Below, one piece after another: positions 12,503 to 22,812 of a stretch of 64,000 nt of DNA. Within the stretch, counting starts at the first letter, position 1, and each line of letters begins with the position of its first letter. Source of the stretch: Chlamydoabsidia padenii (taxonomy: Eukaryota; Mucoromycota; Mucoromycetes; Mucorales; Cunninghamellaceae); the NCBI GenBank assembly GCA_025330725.1, contig JAIWND010000001.1, positions 1,363,501 to 1,427,500 on the forward strand, written 5' to 3'. The position numbers and the translations under genes were made by a program. The notes under the pieces are model-generated. The model worked only from the letters and a program-made list of their open reading frames with translations, did not search any database and had not been told where the DNA came from.

Positions 12503-13265
12503 ACACAACAAACTTATTTCAAAACCCGCTTACTCTCGCCTGGAATCTTAAGAGAGCTCTATTGTCTCAATGAACAAGTGATGCTCACGACAAAAGTGAC
12601 CATGAGTATTCCTTGATCTATTTCCAACAAAGTTTACATAATGGCCAATATACCAAATCCATCTTATTGAGCTATACAGCCTCCATTAGCACATTGGAGC
12701 TCTCTTAAGATTCAAAGTGAGAGTAAGCGGGTTTCGAAATAAGTTTTGTCCTGTGTGTCAATTTTCATTCTGCAACTTTTTTTTTTTACAAAAGTCAGGT
12801 TAAAACGTTCTTGAGGCTATAATGCTCCATACAAAGAATTTGGTAAATTGGCCATTATGTAAAGTTTGTTGGGAATAGGCTAAGGAATGCTTATTGTCAC
12901 TTTTGTCATGAGCATCACTTGTTCATTGAGACAATAGAGCTCTTCCAAGGTTCCAGGCGAGAGTAAGCGGGTTTTGAAATAAGTTTTTTCTTGTGTGTCC
13001 AGTTTTATTCTGCAACTTTTTATATTTTTATTTTTTTTATTTTTTTACAAAAGTCAGAGTAAAACGATCTTGAGGCTATACTGCTCCATACAGTGGACTT
13101 GGTATATTGGCCATTATGTAAAGTTTGTTGGAAATAGGCTATTATGTCTACATCGCCACTTTAATCAATAGCATCACTTGTCCATGAAGGCAGTAGAGCA
13201 CTCCCAAGATTCAAGGTGAGGGTAAGCGGGTTTTGAACCAAGTTTTGTCTTGTGTGTCAATTCAT
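12503..13265. repeat. Cluster of an uncharacterised ~240-bp repeat, one forward and several inverted copies
   Basis: One copy on the plus strand (about 12503-12690) carries AAAACCCGCTTACTCTC, then GAGCTCTATTGTCTCAATGA, ACAAGTGATGCT and TTACATAATGGCCAAT. It is followed by inverted copies ending near 12760, 13005 and 13262, each with GAGTAAGCGGGTTT (or GGGTAAGCGGGTTT) next to TGTGTGTC. The first copy and its neighbour form a long imperfect inverted repeat. Related copies lie at 30826-31260. No protein is encoded. Confidence 0.8.
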
Positions 13266-13455
13266 GAAATAGTTACGCAGATTATTATATCAAATCATTA
13301 CAAAGGTAAAAGACAAGTAGACAGTGTTATTGTGAAATAGAGTGACTATATACAAATGCTATTGTAAATTGTTTATTGGTAAAATAATAATAATAATAAT
13401 GAGATAAACTATAAACTAATCAACTAATAAGCTACCAAGGAGAGGAGTGACAAAT

Positions 13456-14611
13456 CTATTGACGAGCAGCGACTTCACGAGCAGCAAGAGCAGCGCGCTT
13501 AGCCAAGCGGGCGTTAGACTTGGGACCGTTGATACCACCACCCCATTGACGGCGTTGTTCTTCCCACTTGTCAGAGTAAGAGGACTTGACTGCAGAGATA
13601 ACGTTGGCCAATTCAGACTTATCAGCATCCTTGACATCGGTAAAGGCCAAAGCAGTGGCGGTCTTCTTGTTGATGACAGCACCCAAACGAGCCTTACCCT
13701 TGACGATACAGTAAGGAATACCCATCTTGCGGCAGAGGGCGGGCAACCAGATGACCAATTCAATAGGATCAACATCATCAGCAATCACCACCAATTGAGC
13801 CTTCTTGTTTTCAACCAAAGCAGCAATGTGGTTGATACCGTACTTGACAACAGTAGGCTTTTCGGTCTTGGCGACTTCCTTGTTTTCAGCCTTGGCAGCG
13901 GCAGCAACACGGAGACGATCACGCTTTTCGGTCTTGGTTTCAGGACGGTACTTGTTGGCCAACTTGAAGAGTTGAGTAGCAGTGTTCTTGTCAACCACGT
14001 GGGTGAATTGGTTGATGGAAGGAGGGACCTTAAGACGTTGGTAAATGATCTTCTTTTGGCGTTGAAGACGAATGTACTTGGGCCACTTGACGAAGCGAGA
14101 CAAATCACGCTTGGGTTGGACGTCTTGACCGATACCAAAGTTCTTGGGAGTCTTTTCAAAGAGAGGATTGGTCACACCAGCCTTTTGTTGGGTCTTCTTG
14201 ATAGGATAAGGAGCAGGGGCCACACGCTTGCCGGAGGTACTAGCTTTTTTAGAAGAAGGCTGGTCATGGAGATGACACATTGAAGAATGATCAGATTCAA
14301 ATATAATATTTCAATATTCACAACTCTGAAGCAATCGGTCACTCTAACAGTTGGACTTTTTTTTTCTTCTTCTTCTTACCAGATCCACCTCGAGAGAGAG
14401 AATCAAGATAAAAAAAAAAAGAAATAAAAAAGACCAACTCAGCCTAGATGAATGTCTAGCAATATGAATTCTCACCCTTCATCAAGAGATGGAAGAGCTA
14501 ATTATCTTATTCCAATAAAGATACGAGATTCTATGCATCATTAACATCCATCTATATATGATATACCCGCATGATCCAATTTGTTACTTTTTTTTATATT
14601 ATACTTACCAT
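13456..14611 (-). CDS. RPL8: 60S ribosomal protein eL8 (L7a)
   Basis: Large-subunit ribosomal protein of the L7Ae family that binds rRNA kink-turns. The main exon is 14259-13456. An ATG-only first exon at 14611-14609 fits (ATG|GTAAGT) with a 349-nt intron ending CCATGACCAG, giving [20 protein letters not shown], 268 aa. The alternative unspliced start (14280) would add an unusual MCHLHDQ leader. Conserved segments: [36 protein letters not shown], then the L7Ae core ([34 protein letters not shown]). Codon use is strongly biased (AAG, GCC, GTC), as expected for a highly expressed gene and unlike its neighbours. Confidence 0.96.
14439..14542 (-). ncRNA. Possible C/D-box snoRNA in eL8 intron 1
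   Basis: On the gene strand AATGATGC (14535-14542) could be a C box and CTGA (14439-14442) a D box, about 100 nt apart, with a TTGATGA-like internal C' at about 14475-14481. Ribosomal-protein introns often host such RNAs. The boxes are imperfect and no terminal stem is clear, so this is only a candidate. Confidence 0.15.
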
Positions 14612-14948
14612 GATTGACGGATGGATGAAATGGATGGATGGATAGGGGATAAAGAAAGAGAATAGAAATATCCATCTAACAAGGGAAAATTTAAATGATA
14701 ATATTCAAATCCCGCAACCATCGCCGTTTCAAAACATCGAAATGGGACAGAGAGACATAGTAAAAGATCAAACAAGGTATCGCTTTATTCAATAATAAGT
14801 AAGAATCTATCACTAAATAAACTACAATCCAGATAAGAGGGGATATACAAGAGGTCATATTAATTGGACCAAAGTCTTCGGTACTGTCAGTTTAAGCCTA
14901 CATTTTAAAAAAAAAAACTAGGATCAAAGTCATTCATATCTGTTTCAT
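14612..14948. promoter_or_regulatory. eL8 promoter and bZIP 3' flank
   Basis: Contains a GGATGGATGAAATGGATGGATGG run just upstream of the eL8 ATG, and GCGGGATTTGAAT on the eL8 strand at 14703-14715, about 92 bp before the ATG. The bZIP 3' end lies on the far side, with AATAAACT near 14815. No gene. Confidence 0.5.
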
Positions 14949-15665
14949 TCACTTGCCTAGATCATGTCCATCACCTAATACAGGAAGCTGTTGAGTAGCT
15001 AATGTTGCAAGGTAGTTATCTTCAAATGGTTCATCTATAATAATAATAATAATAATAATATTTAAACCTAGGATGACAAAGTTCTTTTTTAATCCCCCCC
15101 CCATTACCACACACAAAGTAAACTCGCCTAGAGAAGTGATGGATGTCGAGGAGCCAATAAGATTGTTTTCCCATAAAGTATAATCATCCAACAAAGAGGG
15201 ACTTGATTCAATAGGAGTAGATAACATTGTACACTGTTCAGAATACAATGGAGATAGAAGGGCAGGAGGAGGAGGAGATTGACCTACAAGTTGGTTAGTT
15301 TCGCAATAGGAAAATACACACATTTACTTACCTGGCAAGAGGCAACCCAAGATTGATTTCACATGATGGCATTCCAGCTCTAATTGTTGACTCCTTTTTT
15401 CAGCCTTTTTTGCTCGTTCCATAGCCTGGGTCGCATTTTGTTGTAGAATATGTACCAAGGTTCGTAAATCAGTAATAGTGTCTTCTAATGCTTTAGTGTG
15501 TTTGGACCGTCGTTCTCGAAAGGCAGCCTGAGCTTGTCGATTTCTATCTTTTCGTTGTTCATTGGAGTATTGTCGTCGTCGTCCACCTTTTGGTCTGCTG
15601 TCAGTTGAGAGCATGGTGGCAGGTGTTGTTGTTGTTGTTGCTGAATTGGAGGACGATAGTGTCAT
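14949..15665 (-). CDS. bZIP transcription factor, Yap/AP-1-like
   Basis: Nuclear DNA-binding regulator. Exon 1 (15665-15332) encodes a Ser/Thr-rich start, then a basic region RKDRNRQAQAAFRERRSKH (about residues 39-57) that matches the fungal AP-1/Yap signature NxxAQxxFR, and a heptad zipper (LEDTITDLRTLVHIL...). Exon 2 starts at 15283 (phase-clean from exon 1, GQSPPPPALLSP) and ends near 15108-15125. The donor there is not certain, with several GT choices in TTTGTGTGTGG. Exon 3 ends at 14949 (DEPFEDNYLATLATQQLPVLGDG). No Hap4-like or Cys-rich redox domain is visible, so HapX or Yap1 orthology is not supported. It is divergent from the TMEM62-like gene. Confidence 0.8.
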
Positions 15666-15855
15666 GGTTATATATAAAAAGAGTTGTTTCAAAAGTAAAT
15701 GAGAAACAGGAGAATGATCATTATAGAAGGCGGTATTATAAAAAATTATTAACCAATCAGAATGCAAGAAACCGATTTGGGTGGCAAAAATAAAATAAAA
15801 AGTGCGACACCTTTTCTCTTTCTCCAACTTCCTCCAACTTCTTTCTTCCCTTTGG
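15666..15855. promoter_or_regulatory. Short bidirectional promoter with CCAAT box
   Basis: Only 190 bp separate the bZIP ATG and the phosphoesterase ATG. AACCAATCAG (CCAAT at 15753-15757) is a textbook target of the HAP/NF-Y complex. CT-rich leader sequence precedes the phosphoesterase start. Confidence 0.5.
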
Positions 15856-18754
15856 ATGATGAAGGTGTTATCAAATAGCACCTGGTTGTGCCTTGTACTT
15901 ACACTATTGGCAATTTTACAAGCAATACGACTAAACTTTATATCTCGACAACCATTACGCTCTGTATCTTCTTCACAATACCCTCAGCACCACGACAATG
16001 AAGAAACCACCACAAAAGAAGCCATAACAGTACCTCCCTTATCTGACACCCTACACTCCTTAATAGACGATACCCTACTCTCTGATGATCCTTCCAAGCT
16101 CTTTTACTTTATTCAGGTAATCCTTATAAACTGACTCTTTTACTTTATGATAACTTGCTCACTTTGTATATATATTTCTATAGGTATCTGATCTTCATAT
16201 CTCCAAATTCAGGTCACAAACGGAACGATTCCTTCACTTTGTCCAATCCGCTCTTCCTGTAATCAGGTAATCATTCATGCAGTCTTATAAATGTACCTTG
16301 CTAACCTGTGCCTTCCCCCCCCTCCTGATATAGACCTTCTTTTGTGGTGGTGACAGGCGACTTGACAGATGCAAAAGACGTTCAAGATATCAAGACACGA
16401 CAATATGAAGAAGAATGGCAACTCTATCACAATGCGATTGAACAGGGCACAACTGGTGACTTTTCTTGGTATGATATGCGGGGAAATCATGATTGCTTTG
16501 ATATGCCTTCATGGCAGTCGAATGTCAACTTTTATCGATCTTTTGGAAAAAGCGCAGAGTTATTGGAACAAGGACAAGGTGTATATTATTGGCATGTAGA
16601 CCAACATTATGGTCAATACCAATTTGTTGCTTTGGATGCATGGTAAGAAAGATAAAAAAGAAAATCATCAAACCAACAGGATACTCAAACTGATTTATAT
16701 ACCTGTAGCCCTAAACGAGGACCAGCACGACCTCTCAATTTTTATGGATACATAACAACCAACACAATGAATCGACTTGAATCAGTACTTTTGAATGAAA
16801 TTACTTACAATCACACCTTTTTGGTAAGTAGGCAACTGGTAGGGGACATGACTTTACTAACACTCTTTGTATATGTATAGTTTACTCATTACCCTACAAC
16901 CACCATGGTATTTGGTAAATCAAGTCTCGGCTATACATTCAAAGATCTCATGCAACAAACAAGTATATACTTTTGTGGTCACCTCCATCGACTCATGTTT
17001 GGTAAGTGATGATTCAAAAGAAACAACAAAAAACACCCACCCACCCACTGACTTGACATTACTTTCATATAGGGCTTGGAGATATCTTAAAATCCTACGA
17101 TACTACAACAAACTCACTTGAATTGGAATTGGGCGATATGAAGGATCATGGTGTGTATCGTATTGTGGCTGTGGATCATGACATTATCTCCTTTGTGGAC
17201 ATGGAACTACCTTTGAAAACATTACCCGGTCAAGACACTTCTTACGACTTTCCTCTGGCAGGCAACAATACGGTGGTATGGCCTGACAAGATCCAACTCG
17301 CACCAGTGATACTCATCACCAATCCAAAGGATGCACGCTATTTTTTGACTGGCAAGGAACCCACCTATCGTATCCGGACAAGCACTCATATTCGCTTCTT
17401 GGTGTTCTCAGCGCATGAACCATCAGCACTCAAGGTACGGATCTTTATCGACGATAAACCACACCCCTTCCCAGCAATTTACACTGGCAATAAGGATACT
17501 CCTCTGTGGACATCATCTTGGTCTCCCGAGGATTTCGACGATATTACCACTCACTCACTCCGTATTCAAGCCACCTCCCCTGATGGTCAAGTCGGTGTAT
17601 CGGATATCTTGTTCCGCGTGGATGATGTGCGATTAATGATTGGTGGTGGATTTGGTGAATGGCTTATTGGAACTAGCGTGGCAAATATAGTAAGTGAAAG
17701 GGTAAAATAGGGAAAAGTGATGATATAGATACTAAACTGTTTATTTATATTTTTATAACAGTTCAAGTACACTGCTATATTTGGGTTGGCATTTATGCTT
17801 CTGTTATTACTGGCACCAAAGGTGTATACCGATATTGTGACGACCAAGCAACAACAAGGTGGTGGTGATGATACATACAGCAAGAACATAATGACCCCTT
17901 CAACAAGGATTATGGTATCACTTCATGAACTGGATGCGGACCCGTATGCAGGACCTTATCAATGCATTCATCGACAATTCCTTGTGTGGCTTCTGCGGTT
18001 CTTCCGATTCCCTGTCGTCCTACCTCAGGTCTTTTACATCACTCTCCTATTTATCCTTGCCTTCCTCTGTCTCCCTTGGTTCCAAGCAGACTTTATTCCT
18101 AGTGGTGATGATGGTGATCGATATGGTACCTTTTATCTTTGGGGCTTTGTGTTTGGGAATGAATGGCTACCTCTTGGTGACAGTTTTATGTTTGCAGTCT
18201 TCCATTTATGCTTCGATGTAGGTGTCTTTTTGATCCTCTTTGCATGGCGTGCCACTGATGTAGAAGATCTGCATTGTCCCAGTACAACCGATCATGGATC
18301 TACTAGACAACAACAACAACAATGGAACCGGATTTATTGGTTCAAGGGTCTGGAAATTATCTATTGGATCTGGCGTACGTCTTCGGTGATGTCGATCGGG
18401 TCATTTTATGGTTGGCGGGCTCTGGTGGTTAATTCTTTGATGCTCTGGATGTGGTTTGTTGCCGGGGTATTGGTCTGGGATGGGCTGTTGCGATCCACAA
18501 GGAATAGATCTCGAATTCGAACTGCACTGGAAGGTTGTCAACATTGTCGAACACTCTCCTTTGGCACCACGCTGGCCGCGGCACCATCACTCACTGATTA
18601 CAACGACTATAATCCCACACCACCTCAAGCATCATCGTCCTCTTTGGAAGACCATGACTCTTCTTCTTCTTCTTCTTCGACAACAAGTAAAACAATTAAG
18701 GATGGCGTACGGATCAAGATTCGACGAAAAGGCAATAACAGCGGTGGCAACTAA
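15856..18754 (+). CDS. TMEM62-like transmembrane metallophosphoesterase
   Basis: Calcineurin-type phosphoesterase domain facing the lumen or exterior, joined to a multi-TM C-terminus; the substrate is unknown for the family. Exons 15856-16116, 16184-16266, 16334-16642, 16709-16823, 16881-17001, 17073-17689 and 17762-18754 total 2499 nt, 832 aa. A signal-anchor lies at residues ~7-25. Metal ligands are seen in VSDLHIS (from residue 88), VVTGDLTDA, RGNHDCFD and YFCGHLHR. A beta-rich domain follows (AHEPSALKVRIFIDD...). About six hydrophobic segments fill the last 300 residues before a Ser-rich tail ending in KIRRKGNNSGGN. It is longer than animal TMEM62, mostly from that tail. Two possible start codons lie 3 nt apart (15856, 15859). 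Confidence 0.88.
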
Positions 18755-18922
18755 TCTATAGAATAGTATAGTAGTTATATATCTTTGTGGCACCCTTAAA
18801 GACGTTGTTTTACACTCCTTAAAAGCCTTTTTTATATATCTTTATTATAAAAACTAATAAATAACAGGAATCATTCCCCTCTCTCTTTTTAAACTCTCCT
18901 TTACCTTTTTATTTTACTTTAA

Positions 18923-18953
<31 letters not shown>

Positions 18954-18969
18954 GTCATATACATACATT

Positions 18970-20153
18970 ATGGTTTATAAGGACGAAGTAATCCCGTCAC
19001 CATCTGCGTCCAGATTAACACAATGGTTCGGATTCGACCAATTCCAACCTGAACGAGCAGTGACATCTCATTTGATTTCCTCAAAAACGTTTTTATACAT
19101 CCGAGCAGTTCAAGTCTTGTACTCGGGAGCTGTTCAATGGGCATCCATTTGCTGGATGGCCATTCATTACAGTATTGGTCATTACTTCGCCTACTTTACC
19201 TATTATACATTTATTGGTCTTCATTTTTACTTCTTGGTAAGTAGAATGAAAAAGGAAATTACCCCTGACATTTTTCAAACAACGACGCCCTTCTTTCTCT
19301 CCTTTATAGACTTCATTTTATCATCATGTACGTTATTTACTTTCATCCAAACGACCCACCTCCTTTTTATACCAATCATCCATCTTGAATCATCTTTATG
19401 TTTATCTTTATCATACTACGATCACCTTCAAGTATGAGGAAAAAAAAAAAAGAAAGAAAAAGAAAAGAGAGGAAAAGATCAAGAACTAATGTTTTTAAAT
19501 ACTTACTCCTAAAGTCTAGTTACTCCTATTGTTTACTGGGTTCTTTTATCTTCTGATTTTGTGGCAAAAGGTAAAGCAAAAAAAGTAAGGTTTTCTTTTT
19601 GACAAATATTCGAGCGCCGACATTTTTTTGCATGAATTTCATAGCGGGGACAAATCCACCTATGGAATGGTGGTTAACACCGTCCGTACATGGTGTATCT
19701 ATGATAATGATGCTTATTGATGTTATTCTGAACCGTATGATCATTCAAAAACGAATCTGTTTTTTGGTCCTCTTGACTGTGGTGTTTTATATCTGTCTTG
19801 CCTTTATCTATTATGCCATGTAATGTATAAGGGGGAAATCCAAAAAAGAGACTATACTAACGGCCTTTTATAGTGAGCATTGGTGGGTCTACTCCTTTAT
19901 GGATTGGACTCATCCAGGTACGGCAGCGATGTATTATATCGCGTTAGGGATTTTTATCACTGTTTGTTTCTTTCTTCAAGTGGGTATCCATGCTTTACGT
20001 GACAGATTGACTCTTGGAAAACAAACGATGGTTGTTGATGAGGATGAAGCTATTGAAAAGCATGACAAGGCCGAGTTCAAGCCTTTTGAAAGTAGTATAG
20101 AGTCCCAAATTACTTTTGGTGGCACATCGTCCACTGAACACTTGACAAAGTAA
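18970..20153 (+). CDS. FAR-17a/AIG1-like membrane protein
   Basis: Polytopic endomembrane protein of the AIG1/ADTRP family; animal members hydrolyse fatty-acid esters of hydroxy fatty acids. Exons 18970-19236, 19310-19331 (22-nt microexon), 19520-19570, 19645-19819 and 19874-20153 total 795 nt, 264 aa, all in phase. Visible family features: VLTPIVYWVLLSS in one helix and WWLTPSVHGVSMIMMLIDVIL, containing the conserved His, in the next. There are about six TM segments and an acidic soluble tail. A 23-nt T tract lies just before the ATG (18931-18953). The substrate is inferred from the family only. Confidence 0.83.
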
Positions 20154-20577
20154 TCATTATTATTCATAACTTCTTTAACATATTTATCATATTATTAAAA
20201 AGGGTTTCTTATGACGATTGCTTAAACTGACATGTCTCCTTTGGTAAAAAGGGCCACTGTCGGGATTTAAAATCTGAGGGAAAGAAAAAAAAAAGGGGAG
20301 GTGTCATGCATGGAACATGTTAGCGTGTAGTGAGATTCATGCAGCCAATTTTGAGAAGGTACCGTTGTCCTAGTGAAAAAGTATTAGTCGATGTATCACC
20401 CTGTAAGCATAAAGACCCTATTTAATGTGTCCCATTCATCCGAGTCATGAGTTGATAAACCATTTCTTTATTAGAGTCAAAATTATATAATAAAAGAGGG
20501 AGAAAAAAAAAAGGGGGGGGAATGAGTAGATGGGAATGATTATCAAATAAATATATAAGAGGGCTGTTCTATCTAAA
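20154..20577. other. Convergent spacer containing a promoter-like motif
   Basis: Between the 3' ends of the AIG1-like and MED10 genes. TGTCGGGATTTAAAATC at 20259-20275 matches the recurrent promoter motif in plus orientation although no plus-strand gene follows, so an antisense or noncoding transcript is possible. A G9 tract lies at about 20512-20520. No open gene. Confidence 0.4.
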
Positions 20578-21269
20578 CTATGGTGCATCCAAGTCGTTGT
20601 TGTTTTCATAGAGGTCAGGGAATGATTTGGCGAATTCATCAGAAAGTAAGGATCGGAAGCTCTATAAGAAGAAGGGGTTAGTTATAAATGACATCATTAT
20701 TACCCATCCATCAAACTTTACGTCGACTGCCTTGATCTTGCCGTTTGTGAATTGGTTTTCAGTAGCTGTTCGGCTGATAAAGGCCTGAGTAAAGAGGTCC
20801 GGGTTTTGTCCGTTTTCAACATAACTATATATATATATATAATAAAGATGAATTCCACAAGAGTTGCTTTGTTTTCCCTACTTACTTGATCACCTCTTCG
20901 GGTATATAGCTAGTTAAACCAGATTTCAGTTCGTCAATTTGTTTGTAATGTTCCAGGACAGAGTTACTATAGGATGAATGTTAGTAAACACACATACAGT
21001 ATGATACCTTTTTGTTTTGTTTTCAAAGATACTTACATTTTATTCCAAACAAACTGGTTGCCATTGGGTTGAAAGTCGTGGACCATCACTGTAAGATCGA
21101 ATAAGACTTGTAAAAGTTCATGTAGCTGATCTTCCACAATTTGTCGTGTATCGTTAGTGTTGGTATTATTGTATTGATGCTGGTTTTTATGTTGTAAAGA
21201 GGATTCGTCACCGACGCTATTTGATGCTAAAGGGGATAATAGATTTAAAGAGGAGTCATGTTGTTGCAT
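20578..21269 (-). CDS. MED10: Mediator complex subunit 10 (Med10/Nut2)
   Basis: Mediator middle-module subunit that relays activator signals to RNA polymerase II. Exons 21269-21037, 20966-20886, 20824-20722 and 20661-20578 total 501 nt, 166 aa. After an Asn/Ser/Gln-rich leader the conserved domain reads QLHELLQVLFDLTVMVHDFQ, then INSVLEHYKQIDELKS, IPEEVIKYVENGQNPDLFTQ and a FISRTATENQFTNGKI block. The last is a near-invariant Med10 signature. The C-terminus is FRSLLSDEFAKSFPDL. The leader is longer than in animals. Its promoter side abuts the MITE at 21356. Confidence 0.94.
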
Positions 21270-21355
21270 TACAAAAAAAAAAAAAAAGAAGTAGAAGTGG
21301 AAGAAAGAGAGAGAGAGAATAAATATGGGGGGTAAACAAACAAAATACAGTACTA

Positions 21356-21810
21356 CCTCGTCACGATTTTCACGACATCATACCCCGAAAAATTAAAGGC
21401 CAGTTAGGCTATTTTAAAGTGTAACTGATATTGGCCTAACTGCCCTATCAGTTCGCACAGTTTGCACAGTTCCATCCACACCCATCCAAAAAAGGGCTTT
21501 TAATTATAAACACCACACCCATGCCATTATCAGTCTCAAACACGGCTAATCATATTACATTACAATAGTGCTCTAATGCCAAAGACCATGATGATGAGGG
21601 ATGGCTTATTTTAAGTACCAGATATAAAAATCAGTGTTATATGTAGTTAGCACAGCAGGGCGAATGCATTTATTGATGGGTCTAAACTTTGCAAACTGAT
21701 AGGGCAGTTGGGCCAATATCAGTTACATTTTAAGATAGCCTAACTGGCCCTTAATTTTTCGGGGTGTGGTGGTCTGATCGGGGTTTCAATCAATGAAAAT
21801 CGTGCAGAGG
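21356..21810. mobile_element. 455-bp MITE with long inverted repeats and TA target duplication
   Basis: Ends are CCTCGTCACGATTTTCA (left) and TGAAAATCGTGCAGAGG (right), flanked by TA at 21354-21355 and 21811-21812. Internally a 70-bp inverted repeat starts with CCCCGAAAAATTAAAGGCCA (left, about 21384) and ends with CCCTTAATTTTTCGGGG (right, to about 21767). There is no transposase frame. A TA duplication with CCTC ends suggests a Tc1/mariner-mobilised (Stowaway-like) element; this is inference. It sits between the MED10 5' end and the decayed locus. Confidence 0.8.
21779..21790 (+). promoter_or_regulatory. Upstream motif CGGGGTTTCAAT
   Basis: A sense-oriented copy of the recurrent motif, 80 bp before the ATG at 21870. 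It lies inside the right end of the MITE. Confidence 0.35.
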
Positions 21811-21869
21811 TAAAAGGCACATCGTCTCTTCTCTCTTTTTCTCCCTCTCATAAAAAAAGGAAAATCAAC

Positions 21870-22799
21870 ATGATCTTGGAATTATCGTTAACCAAACTTG
21901 ATTCGATGAAACTGGAATTAAAGGAATGCGAACTTGTTGGTCGATCTTTAATTACTCGTCGATTTATATCTTGTGGAGACACGGTGCTGGTGGAACCTCT
22001 TTACTACAATACTTTTTATAACCTCAGTGTCGATCTTCCTTGTCACCATTCTACTCCAAGAAACTGTTGAAACAAATGAAGGATATTGTACCTTGTGAAG
22101 ACTGGACTTTTAAACAACAACAACAACAACAACAACATACTTCTCAAGATTACTCTGACAGCAGCGACTACAATAATACTGACGAAGAAGAAGAGTCTTT
22201 GGCAACACCTATCTCTTCTTTTATTCCTGGTGTACCGGCAGACATGCTTGCTGATCTCTCCATCCATCCACCACTACATCAACCTATCACTCAAAACAGC
22301 CACTTTCAACCTGCCGATCCTTCATCCTTTGACCTTTTTTTTTTTTTTTTTTTTTTTTACCATCCACCTACTAACATGGATCACCTTTTACCATCTACCT
22401 ACTAACTTGGATCACCCAACTGTCCAACTCATCCATCGAGCTGCGAAACGACTGGTGAATGAAATCGAACTCTATCGTCATGTCGGGTGTATGATCACTG
22501 GTCTGGCAACAAAGGTACGAAGCGACAATAATACTGGTATGGTGCATATGATGGAAACATTTCTTAACAACATGTTACAACGACAAGACCCTCTTACTCG
22601 ATATTGGACTTTTGATTATATTCAAGGACTCTTGGCTACTTATCATCTGGATCTCTTCCCTCGTACGTTTGGTAAAGGACTGGCCAGTCAATTGGGATTG
22701 ACAGAAACAGGACTGAACGAAGCTCGACGATACATTGTGGGATTTTTACATGAACAACTGTGGGCAACTAATCCTGTACCGGTGTTTTTTGCTGCTTAG
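21870..22799 (+). pseudogene. Decayed gene, unrecognised; start resembles SET-domain proteins
   Basis: The first frame (21870-22070) begins like SET proteins (ELVGRSLITRRFISCGDTVLVEP) but stops. A second frame (22040-22405) has poly-Gln and acidic runs and crosses a T tract read as poly-Phe. A third frame (to 22799) carries an alpha-helical stretch (LIHRAAKRLVNEIELYRHVG...NEARRYIVGFLHEQL). No GT-AG pair that I can find joins them cleanly. Either a SET-like gene has decayed, or introns fall in repeats that obscure the structure. Family assignment is weak. Confidence 0.35.
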
Positions 22800-22812
22800 C
22801 ATGTCTTGGATC

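Noticed and set aside
12386..12616. 76-codon plus-strand frame
   Set aside because: It starts in low-complexity A/C sequence and most of it is the 240-bp repeat, whose other copies are not open.
13447..14283. Long plus-strand frame antisense to eL8
   Set aside because: A shadow of the strongly codon-biased eL8 exon; the eL8 protein is unmistakable on the minus strand.
22043..22267. Minus-strand frame rich in Leu/Val
   Set aside because: Antisense of CAA/CAG and GAA repeats in the decayed locus; no start context or homology.
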